Origin: SZUA-430 sp964483585
GTDB lineage: Bacteria; Pseudomonadota; Alphaproteobacteria; Micropepsales; Micropepsaceae
DNA: 53,835 bases
NCBI GenBank assembly: GCA_964483585.1
Contig: CAZABH010000021.1
Coordinates: 1 to 53,835, forward strand
Direction of reading: 5' to 3'
The notes under the pieces are model-generated. The model saw only the letters and a list, made by a program, of their open reading frames with translations, was not told the DNA's origin and did not search any database. This document shows positions 32,316-40,970 of this stretch, in pieces (within the stretch, counting starts at the first letter, position 1; each line of letters begins with the position of its first letter). A program made the translations under genes and the position numbers.

Positions 32316-33173
32316 ATGGAACTGGCAGCAATCATCATCGTTCTTGGGGCTGCGCTTGTTGGTGCCGGGATTGCCTTTGGCGCGGCGTGGATGGTCGATC
32401 GGTTTTTGGGTCGTGCCTTACCTGCGTTGCGCGTCGTGGCGGCCGGTGGCGCCATGGGTGCCCTGCTTGCCGTTATGGTGATCACGGGCTGGCCATTCGG
32501 GGCGATCCGCTTCCAGGCGCCCGGCCCCGTTGATTCGGTGACACCTTACATGGAGGCGCTCAAGCCCATCGGCCGGATCCGTCCGACGGAGGATGCCCTG
32601 TACGAGCGACTGGTCACGTTCATCCAGCGCGATCGGCAGGAGGGACGCAGCGAGGACGAGGTGCGTCGCAACGCCGTGTCGCAAGTGCTTTCGCATGCGG
32701 CGGACAAGGTGGTTGCGATGCCGGACGATCTGGTGCGCGACTATTACGTGTTGCAGCGCGATACCATGGCCTATCTGGGGCGGCAGAAGGACTTTGACAC
32801 GTGTCGTGACCTCGGGCTTGGACGTCTCCGCGGCGATATCGAAGAGAGGCTGAGCGAGGAACTGGTGGCGCGCCAGCAGGCGCTGGTGCTCATCATCATC
32901 GGCACGCCTGCCGATCCGAAGATGGAGCGTCTCGCGCAGGAGCCGTTCCAGGCGATGGCCGCCCAGGCCTTTGCGCTTTCATCGCAATTGTCGGGCATCT
33001 CGCCCAATGAAATCGAGGTGCTGCTTGCCGGAGGCGGTGACGAGGCTTCGGGCGCGGCTGAAAAGACGTGCCGCCTGATGACGACTTTCTTCAGCACCAT
33101 GCTGGCCGAGCCGCTGGAGGTACTTGCGCCAGCGCTGCGCGCGCTGGCGGCCGGGGAGCGGGGCGCACCCTAG
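32316..33173 (+). CDS. Hypothetical membrane-anchored protein
   Basis: 285 residues. Two N-terminal membrane helices (~5-25 and ~38-58, LRVVAAGGAMGALLAVMVIT) are followed by a ~220-residue helical soluble domain (DALYERLVTFIQRDRQEGRS, VVAMPDDLVRDYYVLQRDTM). FDTCRDLGLG and EKTCRLMTTFFST each give one Cys. No family was recognised. The ATG at 32316 sits after GTGGATAGTGG. It is divergent from the LOG gene and convergent with the DUF4153 gene. Confidence 0.6.
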   Translation: MELAAIIIVLGAALVGAGIAFGAAWMVDRFLGRALPALRVVAAGGAMGALLAVMVITGWPFGAIRFQAPGPVDSVTPYMEALKPIGRIRPTEDALYERLVTFIQRDRQEGRSEDEVRRNAVSQVLSHAADKVVAMPDDLVRDYYVLQRDTMAYLGRQKDFDTCRDLGLGRLRGDIEERLSEELVARQQALVLIIIGTPADPKMERLAQEPFQAMAAQAFALSSQLSGISPNEIEVLLAGGGDEASGAAEKTCRLMTTFFSTMLAEPLEVLAPALRALAAGERGAP

Positions 33174-33184
33174 GCTGTTCGCCG

Positions 33185-34939
33185 TCAGGGGTTGCAGGCT
33201 GGCGTGAACTGGAAGCGCCTGCCATTGACGTCGAGTTCCAGCGGGCTTGGTCGTGGTGGTGCCAGGCTGACGCCCGGGCTTGAGAAGTCGAACGCTGGCG
33301 CGTTGCACTGTCCGGTCACGAAGGTGCCGCGCTCGACCCATTTGCCGCTGTCGTCCTGTCCGAGGGCCATGATGGACCACTGGCTTTCACGCAGCAGCAC
33401 GTCGATGCGGCCGTCTGTGTCGATGTCGGCCAGCAGGGCCTGGCAGCCTGGCGGCTTGATCGCGTTGCGGACGCAGTTCTCGAGCGGGTTGGCGCCCTTG
33501 GCGCTCCAGTCCTGGGCCAGAAGGCTGTCGGGAAGGGTGCTTCCTGCAGGGAATACGGTGATGCCGGCGCGCAGCGTGTCGGCGGTCATTGCGTCCTCGC
33601 TGGGACGCGGTGCGGGTGCTGTCCGCTTGAGGGCGGCGGCGGCTGCATCGGCAATCAGGATGCGCTGTGGTGAAGTGCGGTCGGCTGACAGGCGGTTCAA
33701 GGCCTCCAGCCCATAGGCGCCCGTTTTGAAGCGCAGGAGGTCAAAGTCAAACGCGTCGGGCTTCGTGGCGCCGGCAAGAAGGCGGCTCACCTGGTCGTCG
33801 ACCGACAGGCGCTGGGGGCTGGCCAGCGGCGTGAGCATGGACACGATCAGGCCTACCCAGGCGAAGGCGGCAAGGATGTTGGTGGCTTGAAGAGGCTGCA
33901 TCCAGCGTCCAGGCCAGAGGGCCGCCAGCGCATAGCCCACGGCATAGACGCAGCCGACGCCGACAATGGCAAGGCCTACGACACGCTCCGGCGTCAGGCC
34001 GTACTGACCGACCCGCAGCCAGATCGAGTAGAAGGCAAGACCCGCGATCGGCACGAGTGCGAGGGCTGCGGCGCGGACGGACAGCTTCAGGATACCGGGC
34101 GGGAGCCGTTCCTCGTCGCCGTCCTGGTAGTTGGCGTTGATCAGGATGACCAGGGCCGCGCCTGCCGTGACGAGGAGGACGGTTGCCCGTCCCGTGGCCC
34201 AGAGCGGAGCGAGGCCGGTGAAGAATAGGCTTGCCAGGAAGGCCCAGGCGAAGAGTGCCAGCAAGGGCAGGAGCCAGCTGAGGAGGATGAGGGCGATGGT
34301 GCGAGCGCCGATGACCAGCGACATGCGCGTGTCGGTGATGTGCACGGCGAGGGCAAAGACGGTGGAGGAGGCCAGGAACACAAAGGGGCGCTCTGTGATC
34401 AGCTCTCGGATGAATGTGATGTTGATCAGCTCGAACAGGCTTGAGCCAAGCCACAACAGCACCCAGAAAGCGCCGAGAAAGGCCAGGCAGAGCGCGAGCT
34501 GCACGCCGTCCTTCCAGCCGATGTCGAAATAGCTTGTATAGGTGGCGACCAGCCTCTTGTCGCGATCGGCGGCGGCCACAAGGTGATGGCCAATGAAGAG
34601 TGCTGCGGCCAGCGGAAAGAACAGGGCCAGGTTTTCAGAGCTGCCAGCATGCCCTTCCAGCCATGCAGCGTGATGGCTTGCCGCGACGATCGCAGCGACG
34701 ATGCCCACGGTCCATGCGACAAGCGTCGAGGTCTTCATCGAGCCGAAGGCTGCCAGCCATGCAAATGGCAGCAAGCCTGCTGTCAGGACCAATGCCGTAT
34801 AGGGCCAAGTGCGCGTGAAGGCGAGCTGCTTGCCGTCGAGCATGTCGAGCAGGAAATAGAGCACGGCACCTTGCGCAAGGCCGATCGCGAGGCGGCTTGC
34901 AAGGAGTGTTGTGCCCGATGTGTCATGACTGTTGCTCAT
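33185..34939 (-). CDS. DUF4153 domain-containing integral membrane protein
   Basis: 584 residues with about 10-12 predicted membrane helices through residue ~400 and a periplasmic C-terminal domain of ~180 residues that contains CVRNAIKPPGCQALLADIDTDG and a beta-rich end. The DUF4153 pattern is visible in YTSYFDIGWKDGVQLALCLA, the LWLGSSLFELINITF segment and the later membrane hairpins. Function is unknown. The C-terminal domain reports D-I-D-T-D-G, which looks like an FG-GAP/EF-type calcium loop. The gene is probably transcribed alone. Confidence 0.75.
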   Translation of the reverse strand: MSNSHDTSGTTLLASRLAIGLAQGAVLYFLLDMLDGKQLAFTRTWPYTALVLTAGLLPFAWLAAFGSMKTSTLVAWTVGIVAAIVAASHHAAWLEGHAGSSENLALFFPLAAALFIGHHLVAAADRDKRLVATYTSYFDIGWKDGVQLALCLAFLGAFWVLLWLGSSLFELINITFIRELITERPFVFLASSTVFALAVHITDTRMSLVIGARTIALILLSWLLPLLALFAWAFLASLFFTGLAPLWATGRATVLLVTAGAALVILINANYQDGDEERLPPGILKLSVRAAALALVPIAGLAFYSIWLRVGQYGLTPERVVGLAIVGVGCVYAVGYALAALWPGRWMQPLQATNILAAFAWVGLIVSMLTPLASPQRLSVDDQVSRLLAGATKPDAFDFDLLRFKTGAYGLEALNRLSADRTSPQRILIADAAAAALKRTAPAPRPSEDAMTADTLRAGITVFPAGSTLPDSLLAQDWSAKGANPLENCVRNAIKPPGCQALLADIDTDGRIDVLLRESQWSIMALGQDDSGKWVERGTFVTGQCNAPAFDFSSPGVSLAPPRPSPLELDVNGRRFQFTPACNP

Positions 34940-35017
34940 TACTGCCCGCTCCCTGAGACGCGGGCAGATTACACCAGCTGTCGCGGGGCCACCATGGGCT
35001 GTTTCCGTGCCTTGCCG

Positions 35018-35560
35018 TCAGACGGGCTTCAGGGGTTCGTGGGGTTGTGGTGGCAGCGTGATGACTATGGCGTCGCCGGCGCTGACGTTCCCCGATGCAA
35101 GGACGATGGCCATGACGCCCGCCTTGCGCACGAGGCCCGTGGGGCTGCGTTCGAGGGTTGCCTCCTTGAGGCCTTTCTGGATGCGTTCAAGAAGGCTGCA
35201 AGGGCTGCGCAGTCCCGTCAGTTCGATGACGGCGTCGGGTCCCAGCTTCAATCGCGTCCCTCGCGGGAGAGACAGGATGTCCAAACCTTCTGTCGTCAGG
35301 TTCTCGCCCATCTGCCCCGCCTCGATCGAGAAGCCGCGGGCGTTCAGCTCCTCGAACAACTCTGCATGGATCAGGTGCACCTGCCGCAGGTTCGGTGCGT
35401 CAGGTTCGCGGGCGGCCTGATAGCGGTGCTTCACCGTGGTGCCTGCGTGGGCGTCGCCCTCGATGCCGAGGCCTTCGATGAGGCGCACGCTGTCGGTGCG
35501 CGGCTTTGAGATCGTATGCCCTGGGCTCTTGCAGACGGCGACAACGCGCGGGCGTGTCAT
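35018..35560 (-). CDS. MOSC domain-containing protein
   Basis: 180 residues of the MOSC (molybdenum cofactor sulfurase C-terminal) family: GIEGDAHAGTTVKHR, QVHLIHAELFEELNARGF, GQMGENLTTEGLDI and ITGLR-type (IELTGLRSPCSLL) segments. A Cys in LRSPCSLLER sits at the conserved position that ligates the molybdenum or carries the sulfur. It may bind molybdenum cofactor or act in metal-sulfur transfer. The ATG at 35560 overlaps the stop of the DUF1289 gene by 4 bp. Confidence 0.88.
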   Translation of the reverse strand: MTRPRVVAVCKSPGHTISKPRTDSVRLIEGLGIEGDAHAGTTVKHRYQAAREPDAPNLRQVHLIHAELFEELNARGFSIEAGQMGENLTTEGLDILSLPRGTRLKLGPDAVIELTGLRSPCSLLERIQKGLKEATLERSPTGLVRKAGVMAIVLASGNVSAGDAIVITLPPQPHEPLKPV

Positions 35561-35775
35561 GAGCCGGCAAGCCTGTGGCCGCTCGCGCGGCGTTCGCGAT
35601 CTGGGATCTGTGCCTTCCGGTCTTCGAGCGCTGACATGATGGCTTCGCGGGTTGGCTGCGGCAGGCTGGACCATCCTGCAATCTCGCGCATCGACCGACC
35701 GCAACCCAGGCACCAGCCTGTCGTAGCGTCAATGGCGCACACCTTTACGCAGGGACTTTCGATCGCTCCAATCAT
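35557..35775 (-). CDS. DUF1289 domain-containing protein (Cys-rich, predicted Fe-S)
   Basis: A 72-residue protein with the DUF1289 signature SPCVKVCAIDATTGWCLGCG followed by RSMREIAGW. The four cysteines (C-x3-C-x9-C-x2-C) are expected to bind an Fe-S cluster or zinc. The family often flanks metabolic or DNA-repair genes and has no proven activity. The ATG at 35775 fits the conserved N-terminus; codons further upstream are rejected. Its stop overlaps the MOSC start (ATGA), so the two are translated together and a link to metal-sulfur chemistry is plausible. Confidence 0.85.
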   Translation of the reverse strand: MIGAIESPCVKVCAIDATTGWCLGCGRSMREIAGWSSLPQPTREAIMSALEDRKAQIPDRERRASGHRLAGS

Positions 35776-35888
35776 GCGACCCTTGTTAATCGAGCGGCCA
35801 CTGCGCCACAAGATGCTGTTTGAATCCGTGGGGGTGGGCGCTATCATCGCGCAAATCGAACACATCCGCCATCGCAGGGAGCAGCACC

Positions 35889-36917
35889 ATGCATATCGCA
35901 TTCACCGCCGCTGACGAGGCCTTCCGAAAGGAAGTCCGCCAGTTCATCGCAGAAAGCTATCCGCAGGAGCTCAAGGGAAAGTCCCGTGGCGAGTTCGCGA
36001 CGAAGGAAGACTTCATGGCGTGGCACAAGATCCTGTTCAAGAAAGGCTGGATCGCGCCGTCGTGGCCCAAGCAGTATGGCGGCACCGGCTGGACGGCCAC
36101 CCAGAAATACATTTTCGGCGAGGAATGCGCGGCTGCCGACACGCCGATGACGCTGCCCTTCGGCTTGGCCATGGTGGGTCCCGTGATCTACACGTTCGGT
36201 ACAGAAGAGCAGAAGAAGGATCATCTGCCGAAGATCCTCTCGGGCGAGCGCTGGTGGTGCCAGGGCTATTCCGAGCCCGGCGCGGGTTCGGACCTGGCCT
36301 CGCTGAAGACCACGGCGGTGCGTGACGGCGACCATTACGTCGTCAATGGCCAGAAGACCTGGACGACGCTGGCGCAGTATGCCGACTGGATCTTCTGCCT
36401 TGTTCGCACGAACCCGACGGCCAAGCAGCAGGAAGGCATCTCGTTCCTTCTCATCGACATGAAGACGCCGGGCGTCTCGGTGCGTCCCATCATCACGATG
36501 GATGGCGCGCACGAGGTCAACGAGGTGTGGCTCGACAATGTCCGCGTGCCGGTGGCCAACCTGATCGGCAAGGAGAACGAGGGCTGGACNNNNNNNNNNN
36601 NNNNNNNNNNNNNNNNNNNNNNNNNNNNNNNNNNNNNNNNNNNNNNNNNNNNNNNNNNNNNNNNNNNNNNNNNNNNNNNNNNNNNNNNNACCGACATCCA
36701 GCAGCGGCTGACGGAGCTTACGCTGGAAGCCATCGGCTATTACGGCAACCCCTATCGTCCGTTCGCGCATGACAAGGCCACGAACGAATATGTGCCGGGG
36801 CCGGACTATGCACATGGCGCGTCACAGAACTATTTCCTGACGCGGCGCACGTCGATCTATGGCGGCTCGAACGAGATCCAGCGGAACATCATCGCCAAGA
36901 TGGTCCTCGGGCTCTGA
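35889..36917 (+). CDS. Acyl-CoA dehydrogenase, large-subunit type, interrupted by an assembly gap
   Basis: FAD-dependent acyl-CoA dehydrogenase related to the pimeloyl-CoA dehydrogenase large subunit (PimC). Visible are WWCQGYSEPGAGSDLASLK, the WTTLAQYADWIFCLVRT strand and the C-terminus SIYGGSNEIQRNIIAKMVLG. The middle is replaced by 100 N (36590-36689). The paralog at 40971-42179 has ~87 residues between the flanking GWT and the TELQQ-like block, so about 260 bp are missing, more than the 100 N shown. The frame stays open only by chance. It is paired with the smaller dehydrogenase 42 bp downstream. Confidence 0.9.
   Translation: MHIAFTAADEAFRKEVRQFIAESYPQELKGKSRGEFATKEDFMAWHKILFKKGWIAPSWPKQYGGTGWTATQKYIFGEECAAADTPMTLPFGLAMVGPVIYTFGTEEQKKDHLPKILSGERWWCQGYSEPGAGSDLASLKTTAVRDGDHYVVNGQKTWTTLAQYADWIFCLVRTNPTAKQQEGISFLLIDMKTPGVSVRPIITMDGAHEVNEVWLDNVRVPVANLIGKENEGWXXXXXXXXXXXXXXXXXXXXXXXXXXXXXXXXXXTDIQQRLTELTLEAIGYYGNPYRPFAHDKATNEYVPGPDYAHGASQNYFLTRRTSIYGGSNEIQRNIIAKMVLGL
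36590..36689. other. Assembly gap of 100 N
   Basis: Exactly 100 N, the usual placeholder for a gap of unknown size. It falls within the first acyl-CoA dehydrogenase gene. A ~29-base identical stretch shared with the paralog at ~41343 may have caused the break. Confidence 0.98.
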
Positions 36918-36959
36918 GTCGACTTTCCCAATCCCACACTGAACACATCGGACTGAGAC

Positions 36960-38090
36960 ATGGATTTTTCATTCACTGAAGAACAGAACCTGCTGCGCAA
37001 TAGCGTGCAGAAATTCGTGCAGAACGACTACACATTCGACAATCGGCGCGCGATCATCCGCAGCGAGGCCGGCTGGAAGCCGAAGAATTGGGCGACTTTC
37101 GCCGAGCTTGGCCTGCTGGCGGCGCCGTTCGCGGAGGAGCATGGCGGACTTGGCGGGGGTCCGGTCGAGACCATGATCATCATGGAAGAATTCGGTCGTG
37201 GACTGGTTGTCGAGCCATTCCTGGGCACCGTCGTGCTGGCCGGTGGCTTCCTGCGTCATGGGGGCAGCAAGGCGCAGCAGGCGCAGTACATTCCCGAGAT
37301 CATCGAGGGCAAGCGCGTGTGCGCCTTTGCCTTCGCCGAGCCGCAGGGCCGCTACAACCTCGCAGACCTTGCCGTGACGGCGAAGAAGAGCGGTGCGGGC
37401 TTTGTGCTGAACGGGCACAAGGCTGTCGTGATTGGCGCGCCTTGGGCAGATACGCTTGTCGTCACGGCCCGCACGTCAGGCGGGCAACGCGACGCCAAGG
37501 GTGTGTCCGTGTTCATCGTCGACAAGAAGGCCAAGGGTGTCTCGTGCCGCGACTATCCGACGGTCGATGGCCTGCGCGCCTCCGAGGTCACGTTCGAGAA
37601 TGTCGCCGTGGGTGCGGATGCCGTGATCGGCGAAGTCGACAATGGTCTGCCGCTGGTCGAGCGCGTTGTCGATGAAGGTATCGCGGCCCTTTCGGCAGAA
37701 GCGATCGGGGCCATGAAGGTTTTGAACGACACGACGACGGAGTACTGCAAGACACGCAAGCAGTTCGGTGTTCCGATCGGCAAGTTCCAGGTGCTCCAGC
37801 ACCGCATGGTCGACATGTTCATGAATTACGAGCAGTCTGTCTCGATCACCTACATGGTGACGCTGAAGCTGGATGCTTCAGCCGACGAGCGCCGCAAGGC
37901 TGCTTCCGCTGCAAAGGTGCAGATCGGCAAGGCCGGGCGTTTCATCGGGCAGCAGGCCGTGCAGCTTCATGGGGGCATGGGCATGACAGATGAGCTGAGC
38001 GTTGGTCACTACTTCAAGCGACTGACGATGATCGACACGATGTTCGGCAATGTCGACCATCACCTCAAGCGCTATGCTGCTGCGGCCTGA
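36960..38090 (+). CDS. Acyl-CoA dehydrogenase, pimeloyl-CoA dehydrogenase small-subunit type
   Basis: 376 residues: MDFSFTEEQNLLRNSV N-terminus, IIMEEFGRGLVVEPF, FAFAEPQGRYNLAD at the substrate loop, and the C-terminal CKTRKQFGVPIGKFQVLQHR and QLHGGMGMTDELSVGHYFKR. This matches the PimD-like small subunit, which pairs with a PimC-like large subunit (the gene just upstream) in degradation of dicarboxylic or other odd acyl-CoAs. A Rho-independent terminator follows at 38119-38149, so the two dehydrogenase genes form a unit. Confidence 0.9.
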   Translation: MDFSFTEEQNLLRNSVQKFVQNDYTFDNRRAIIRSEAGWKPKNWATFAELGLLAAPFAEEHGGLGGGPVETMIIMEEFGRGLVVEPFLGTVVLAGGFLRHGGSKAQQAQYIPEIIEGKRVCAFAFAEPQGRYNLADLAVTAKKSGAGFVLNGHKAVVIGAPWADTLVVTARTSGGQRDAKGVSVFIVDKKAKGVSCRDYPTVDGLRASEVTFENVAVGADAVIGEVDNGLPLVERVVDEGIAALSAEAIGAMKVLNDTTTEYCKTRKQFGVPIGKFQVLQHRMVDMFMNYEQSVSITYMVTLKLDASADERRKAASAAKVQIGKAGRFIGQQAVQLHGGMGMTDELSVGHYFKRLTMIDTMFGNVDHHLKRYAAAA

Positions 38091-38118
38091 TCGAAGGTTG
38101 GCGTGATGACATTGGAGA

Positions 38119-38149
38119 GGCGCCGGCCAGTTTGGCGGGCGCCTTTTTT
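38119..38149 (+). terminator. Rho-independent terminator after the paired acyl-CoA dehydrogenases
   Basis: The stem GGCGCC (38119-38124) pairs with GGCGCC (38138-38143), extended by GCCA/TGGC with one G-G mismatch around a GTT loop. Six T (38144-38149) follow at once. It is a clear intrinsic terminator for the + strand. Confidence 0.9.
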
Positions 38150-38156
38150 GTCGAGG

Positions 38157-39584
38157 TCAGCTCAGCTCGAGCCGACGGGCCTGTGAAGGCTGCGGCGCGC
38201 TGACCCGTTCGCGGGGGAAGCGGCAGGTCATCGTCGTTCCCCTGCCAAGCTCGCTGTTGAGCAGAAGTTTGCCGCCGTGGGCCTCGACCAGGCCCTTCAC
38301 GATCGGAAGGCCAAGGCCTGTCCCTTTCTTTGCCGACGAAATGTCGTGGCGCCCCTGCCCGAATCCGGCGAAGACCGCGTCGATGTCTGCGGGGTCGATG
38401 CCGGAACCCGTATCGCGTACACCCAGCTCAAGCTCGCCCGAGGGCAGGCTGCGTGCGAAGACCGTGACCTGGCCGTCTGTCGGCGTGAACTTGATGGCAT
38501 TGGACAACAGGTTCATCAGGATCTGGTACGTGGCACGCTCGTCGGCATTCAGGAGCGGAAGCTTTCTGTCGAGGTCCTGATCGAGGCGGATGTTCCTGTC
38601 GCGGGCTGCAGCTTCAAAGGCACGCATGGATTGGCGTGCAAGCTCGCGAATGTTGATGTCGACGGGTCGCAGGCTGATGCGGCCCGATTCAATCCTGGCG
38701 AGATCCAGCACCTCGTTGATGAGGCCTAGAAGTTGCCGGCCACTGTCGCTGATGTGGCCGGTGTATTCGGAATATTGGTACGCTCCCAAGGGGCCGAAGA
38801 TCTGGCGCTGCATCAGCTCGGAGAAGCCGAGGATGGCGTTGAGCGGGGTGCGCAGCTCGTGGCTCATGTTGGCAAGGAATTCCGACTTTGCAAGACTAGC
38901 GGCTTCGGCGCGCTGTCGGGCCTTGTCGGACTCGAATTTCGCGGCTGCCAGTTGCTCAATCAGCTCGTTCTTGTCCTCGCGCGCCAGAAACAGGTCGCGC
39001 GCACTTGCCTGCATGTTGCTGGCGACGTGCATTATGTACAGCGTCAGGATCAGTCCGAAGCCGGCAAGCCCGTACTGGAGCGGTTCGCCTTCGAGAAGCG
39101 GCGGCACGATGATGGCACTGCCTATGGGAAGAACGGTTGCCCACAGCATGCGAGTGCTGGGCGATACCATCACAAGGCCGCAGGCAAGGCTGCAGCAGGC
39201 GATAAGAAACAGGAACATCTGTCCTGTGTCGCTGCACTGTCCATAGAAGAGGAACTGCGGCATCACCCAGACGCTGTTGCTGAACAGGGTTCCCAAAGCC
39301 AGCACGTCATGCCAGCGGCGGACCTGATGGCGGGTCGGAGCGTGCAGTTCGAGGAATTTCTCGGCGAACCAGAATCGGATGGTCGTGGCGCAGAGGACGA
39401 GATACCAGGCGAACAGATGGGCCGGATCGATCCAGGATGCCAGCAGGATCCCTGTCACTGCACCCATGCCGGGCAGTGAATACAGCATGGGCCTGACATT
39501 GCGTTCGGCGAGCCTGAGCTGTTCGTATTCCAGCTTTGCGGCGCGATCCGGCGACAGCGTGCAGCTGGGCTGCGCGCCTTTCAT
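38157..39584 (-). CDS. Membrane sensor histidine kinase, PleC/DivJ-like
   Basis: 475 residues. About six membrane helices (~40-190) are followed by a coiled-coil linker and the HisKA dimerisation domain with His242 (MSHELRTPLNAILGFSELM, the H-box form typical of PleC/DivJ-type kinases). The ATPase domain has an N-box (LMNLLSNAIKFTPTDG), G1 (VRDTGSGID), an F-box-like region and G2 (GTGLGLPIVKGLVEAHGG). No PAS or receiver domain is present. The ATG at 39584 follows GAGGGG ~10 bases upstream; the ATG at 39611 has no ribosome site. No response regulator is adjacent, so it is an orphan kinase, perhaps feeding into the DivK/CtrA network by resemblance only. Confidence 0.88.
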   Translation of the reverse strand: MKGAQPSCTLSPDRAAKLEYEQLRLAERNVRPMLYSLPGMGAVTGILLASWIDPAHLFAWYLVLCATTIRFWFAEKFLELHAPTRHQVRRWHDVLALGTLFSNSVWVMPQFLFYGQCSDTGQMFLFLIACCSLACGLVMVSPSTRMLWATVLPIGSAIIVPPLLEGEPLQYGLAGFGLILTLYIMHVASNMQASARDLFLAREDKNELIEQLAAAKFESDKARQRAEAASLAKSEFLANMSHELRTPLNAILGFSELMQRQIFGPLGAYQYSEYTGHISDSGRQLLGLINEVLDLARIESGRISLRPVDINIRELARQSMRAFEAAARDRNIRLDQDLDRKLPLLNADERATYQILMNLLSNAIKFTPTDGQVTVFARSLPSGELELGVRDTGSGIDPADIDAVFAGFGQGRHDISSAKKGTGLGLPIVKGLVEAHGGKLLLNSELGRGTTMTCRFPRERVSAPQPSQARRLELS

Positions 39585-39770
39585 GTCTGTTTGTCCCCTC
39601 TCGGCATTCATCGGTTGGAGCTGCCTGCGTTCGGAGCGAATTATGCATGTCAGCCGTTAAGGAATGCTGGGCCCACGAGCTGATCTGGATGACTGTCAGG
39701 CTGGTGGGGCTTGTTTTCGCGCCCTTGTCGGTTACCGTCGCATGAACAGGCATCGAGGAAAGGGCTGATC

Positions 39771-40571
39771 ATGAACGAAGTCTTGCTGTTTGAGACCCAT
39801 GGGCCGGTGGCCGTGCTGACCATCAACCGGGCCGAGAGCCGCAACCCGCTCGGTGCAGAGGGGGATGGCGATGCTTTCGCTGCGGCTGCAGCGCGGATCA
39901 ATGCCGACCGGTCGATCCGGGCGGTGATCCTGACAGGTGCGGGCAAGGCGTTCTCGGCCGGGGGCGACGTGAAGGCGATGAAGGACCGTGCGGGCGCGTT
40001 TGCGGGGCCCGGTGTTGCGATCCGCGAGCGCTATCGCACTGGCATTCATCGCATTGTCCGCAGCGTCTGGAACATCGAGGTGCCCGTCATTGCGGCTGTC
40101 AATGGGCCTGCGATCGGGCTTGGCAACGACGTCGCCTGCCTGGCTGACATGCGGATCGCCTCGGACACAGCCATCTTCGGCGCCACGTTCCTGAAGATAG
40201 GGCTTGTGCCCGGCGACGGCGGTGCCTGGTTGCTGCCCCGCGTGATCGGAATGGCGCGGGCCAGCGAACTGCTTTTTACCGGTGATACGATCAATGCCGC
40301 GACAGCGCTTGAGTGGGGGCTTGTGTCCCGGGTGGTGCCCGCGGATGTGCTGATGGGTGAGGCCAAGGCGCTGGCTTCCAAGATCTGCCAGCAGCCGCCA
40401 GATGTGCTGCGCATGACCAAGAAGCTGTTGCGTGAGGGGCAGTCTGTCAGCTTTGACAACATCATGGAACTGTCTGCCGCCATGCAGGCGCTGGCCCATC
40501 ACACGGAAGACCATGGAGAGGCCATCGACGCGTTCTTCGAGAAACGACCTGGAAACTACAAGGGGCGTTAG
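39771..40571 (+). CDS. Enoyl-CoA hydratase/isomerase (crotonase) family protein
   Basis: 266 residues of the crotonase superfamily: oxyanion-hole elements GAGKAFSAGGDVKAMK and VNGPAIGLGNDVACLADMRI. Of the two usual catalytic Glu, the first position is Asp (GLGNDVA) and the second is Phe (FGATFLKIGLVPGDGG). It therefore looks more like PaaG-type isomerases than classical hydratases. Function in acyl-CoA breakdown is likely; a standard hydratase reaction is doubtful. The ATG at 39771 follows GAGGAAAGG. It is divergent from the histidine kinase. Confidence 0.85.
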   Translation: MNEVLLFETHGPVAVLTINRAESRNPLGAEGDGDAFAAAAARINADRSIRAVILTGAGKAFSAGGDVKAMKDRAGAFAGPGVAIRERYRTGIHRIVRSVWNIEVPVIAAVNGPAIGLGNDVACLADMRIASDTAIFGATFLKIGLVPGDGGAWLLPRVIGMARASELLFTGDTINAATALEWGLVSRVVPADVLMGEAKALASKICQQPPDVLRMTKKLLREGQSVSFDNIMELSAAMQALAHHTEDHGEAIDAFFEKRPGNYKGR

Positions 40572-40678
40572 GCACGCAAGTTTCCCCTGCGGCTGCGCCC
40601 GGTGTTCAAGGGGGCTTGTGTCGGTGCGCGGGCTTTAGTCTATTCGGACGCATTCACAATCAATTACGGAGCACAGGC

Positions 40679-40966
40679 ATGACTGTGGGCATCATCGCAA
40701 CGATCAAGGTTCAGGCGGGCAAGGAGCAGGACTTCGAGGCGGTCTTTCGCGAGCTTGCGGGGCAGGTCAAGCAGAATGAGCCGGGATGCCTTCTCTATGA
40801 CCTCTTCAAGTCCAAGACGCCCTCGACCTATGTGGTGATGGAGCAATATGCCAATGCCGAGGCGCTGGCGGCACATGGCAAGACGGCCCATTTCGTGGCG
40901 GCTGGGCCCAAGCTTGCGCCGCTGCTTGACGGGCGTCCTGCCATCGAGATGCTTGAGAAGGCCTAG
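40679..40966 (+). CDS. Antibiotic biosynthesis monooxygenase (ABM) domain protein, YgiN-like
   Basis: A 95-residue dimeric alpha-beta barrel protein: MTVGIIATIKVQAGKEQDFE, NEPGCLLYDLFKSK, YVVMEQYANAEALAAHGKTAHF, with the His in AAHGKTAHF typical of the family. Members act as cofactor-free or heme-linked monooxygenases or quinol oxygenases; the substrate is unknown. ACGGAG lies 7 bases before the ATG. It is 4 bp ahead of an acyl-CoA dehydrogenase gene, hence one operon. Confidence 0.87.
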   Translation: MTVGIIATIKVQAGKEQDFEAVFRELAGQVKQNEPGCLLYDLFKSKTPSTYVVMEQYANAEALAAHGKTAHFVAAGPKLAPLLDGRPAIEMLEKA

Positions 40967-40970
40967 TCAC

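Noticed and set aside
36590..36689. A real 33-34 residue stretch in the dehydrogenase hidden by N
   Set aside because: The 100 N is a gap placeholder; the paralog shows that about 87 residues belong there.
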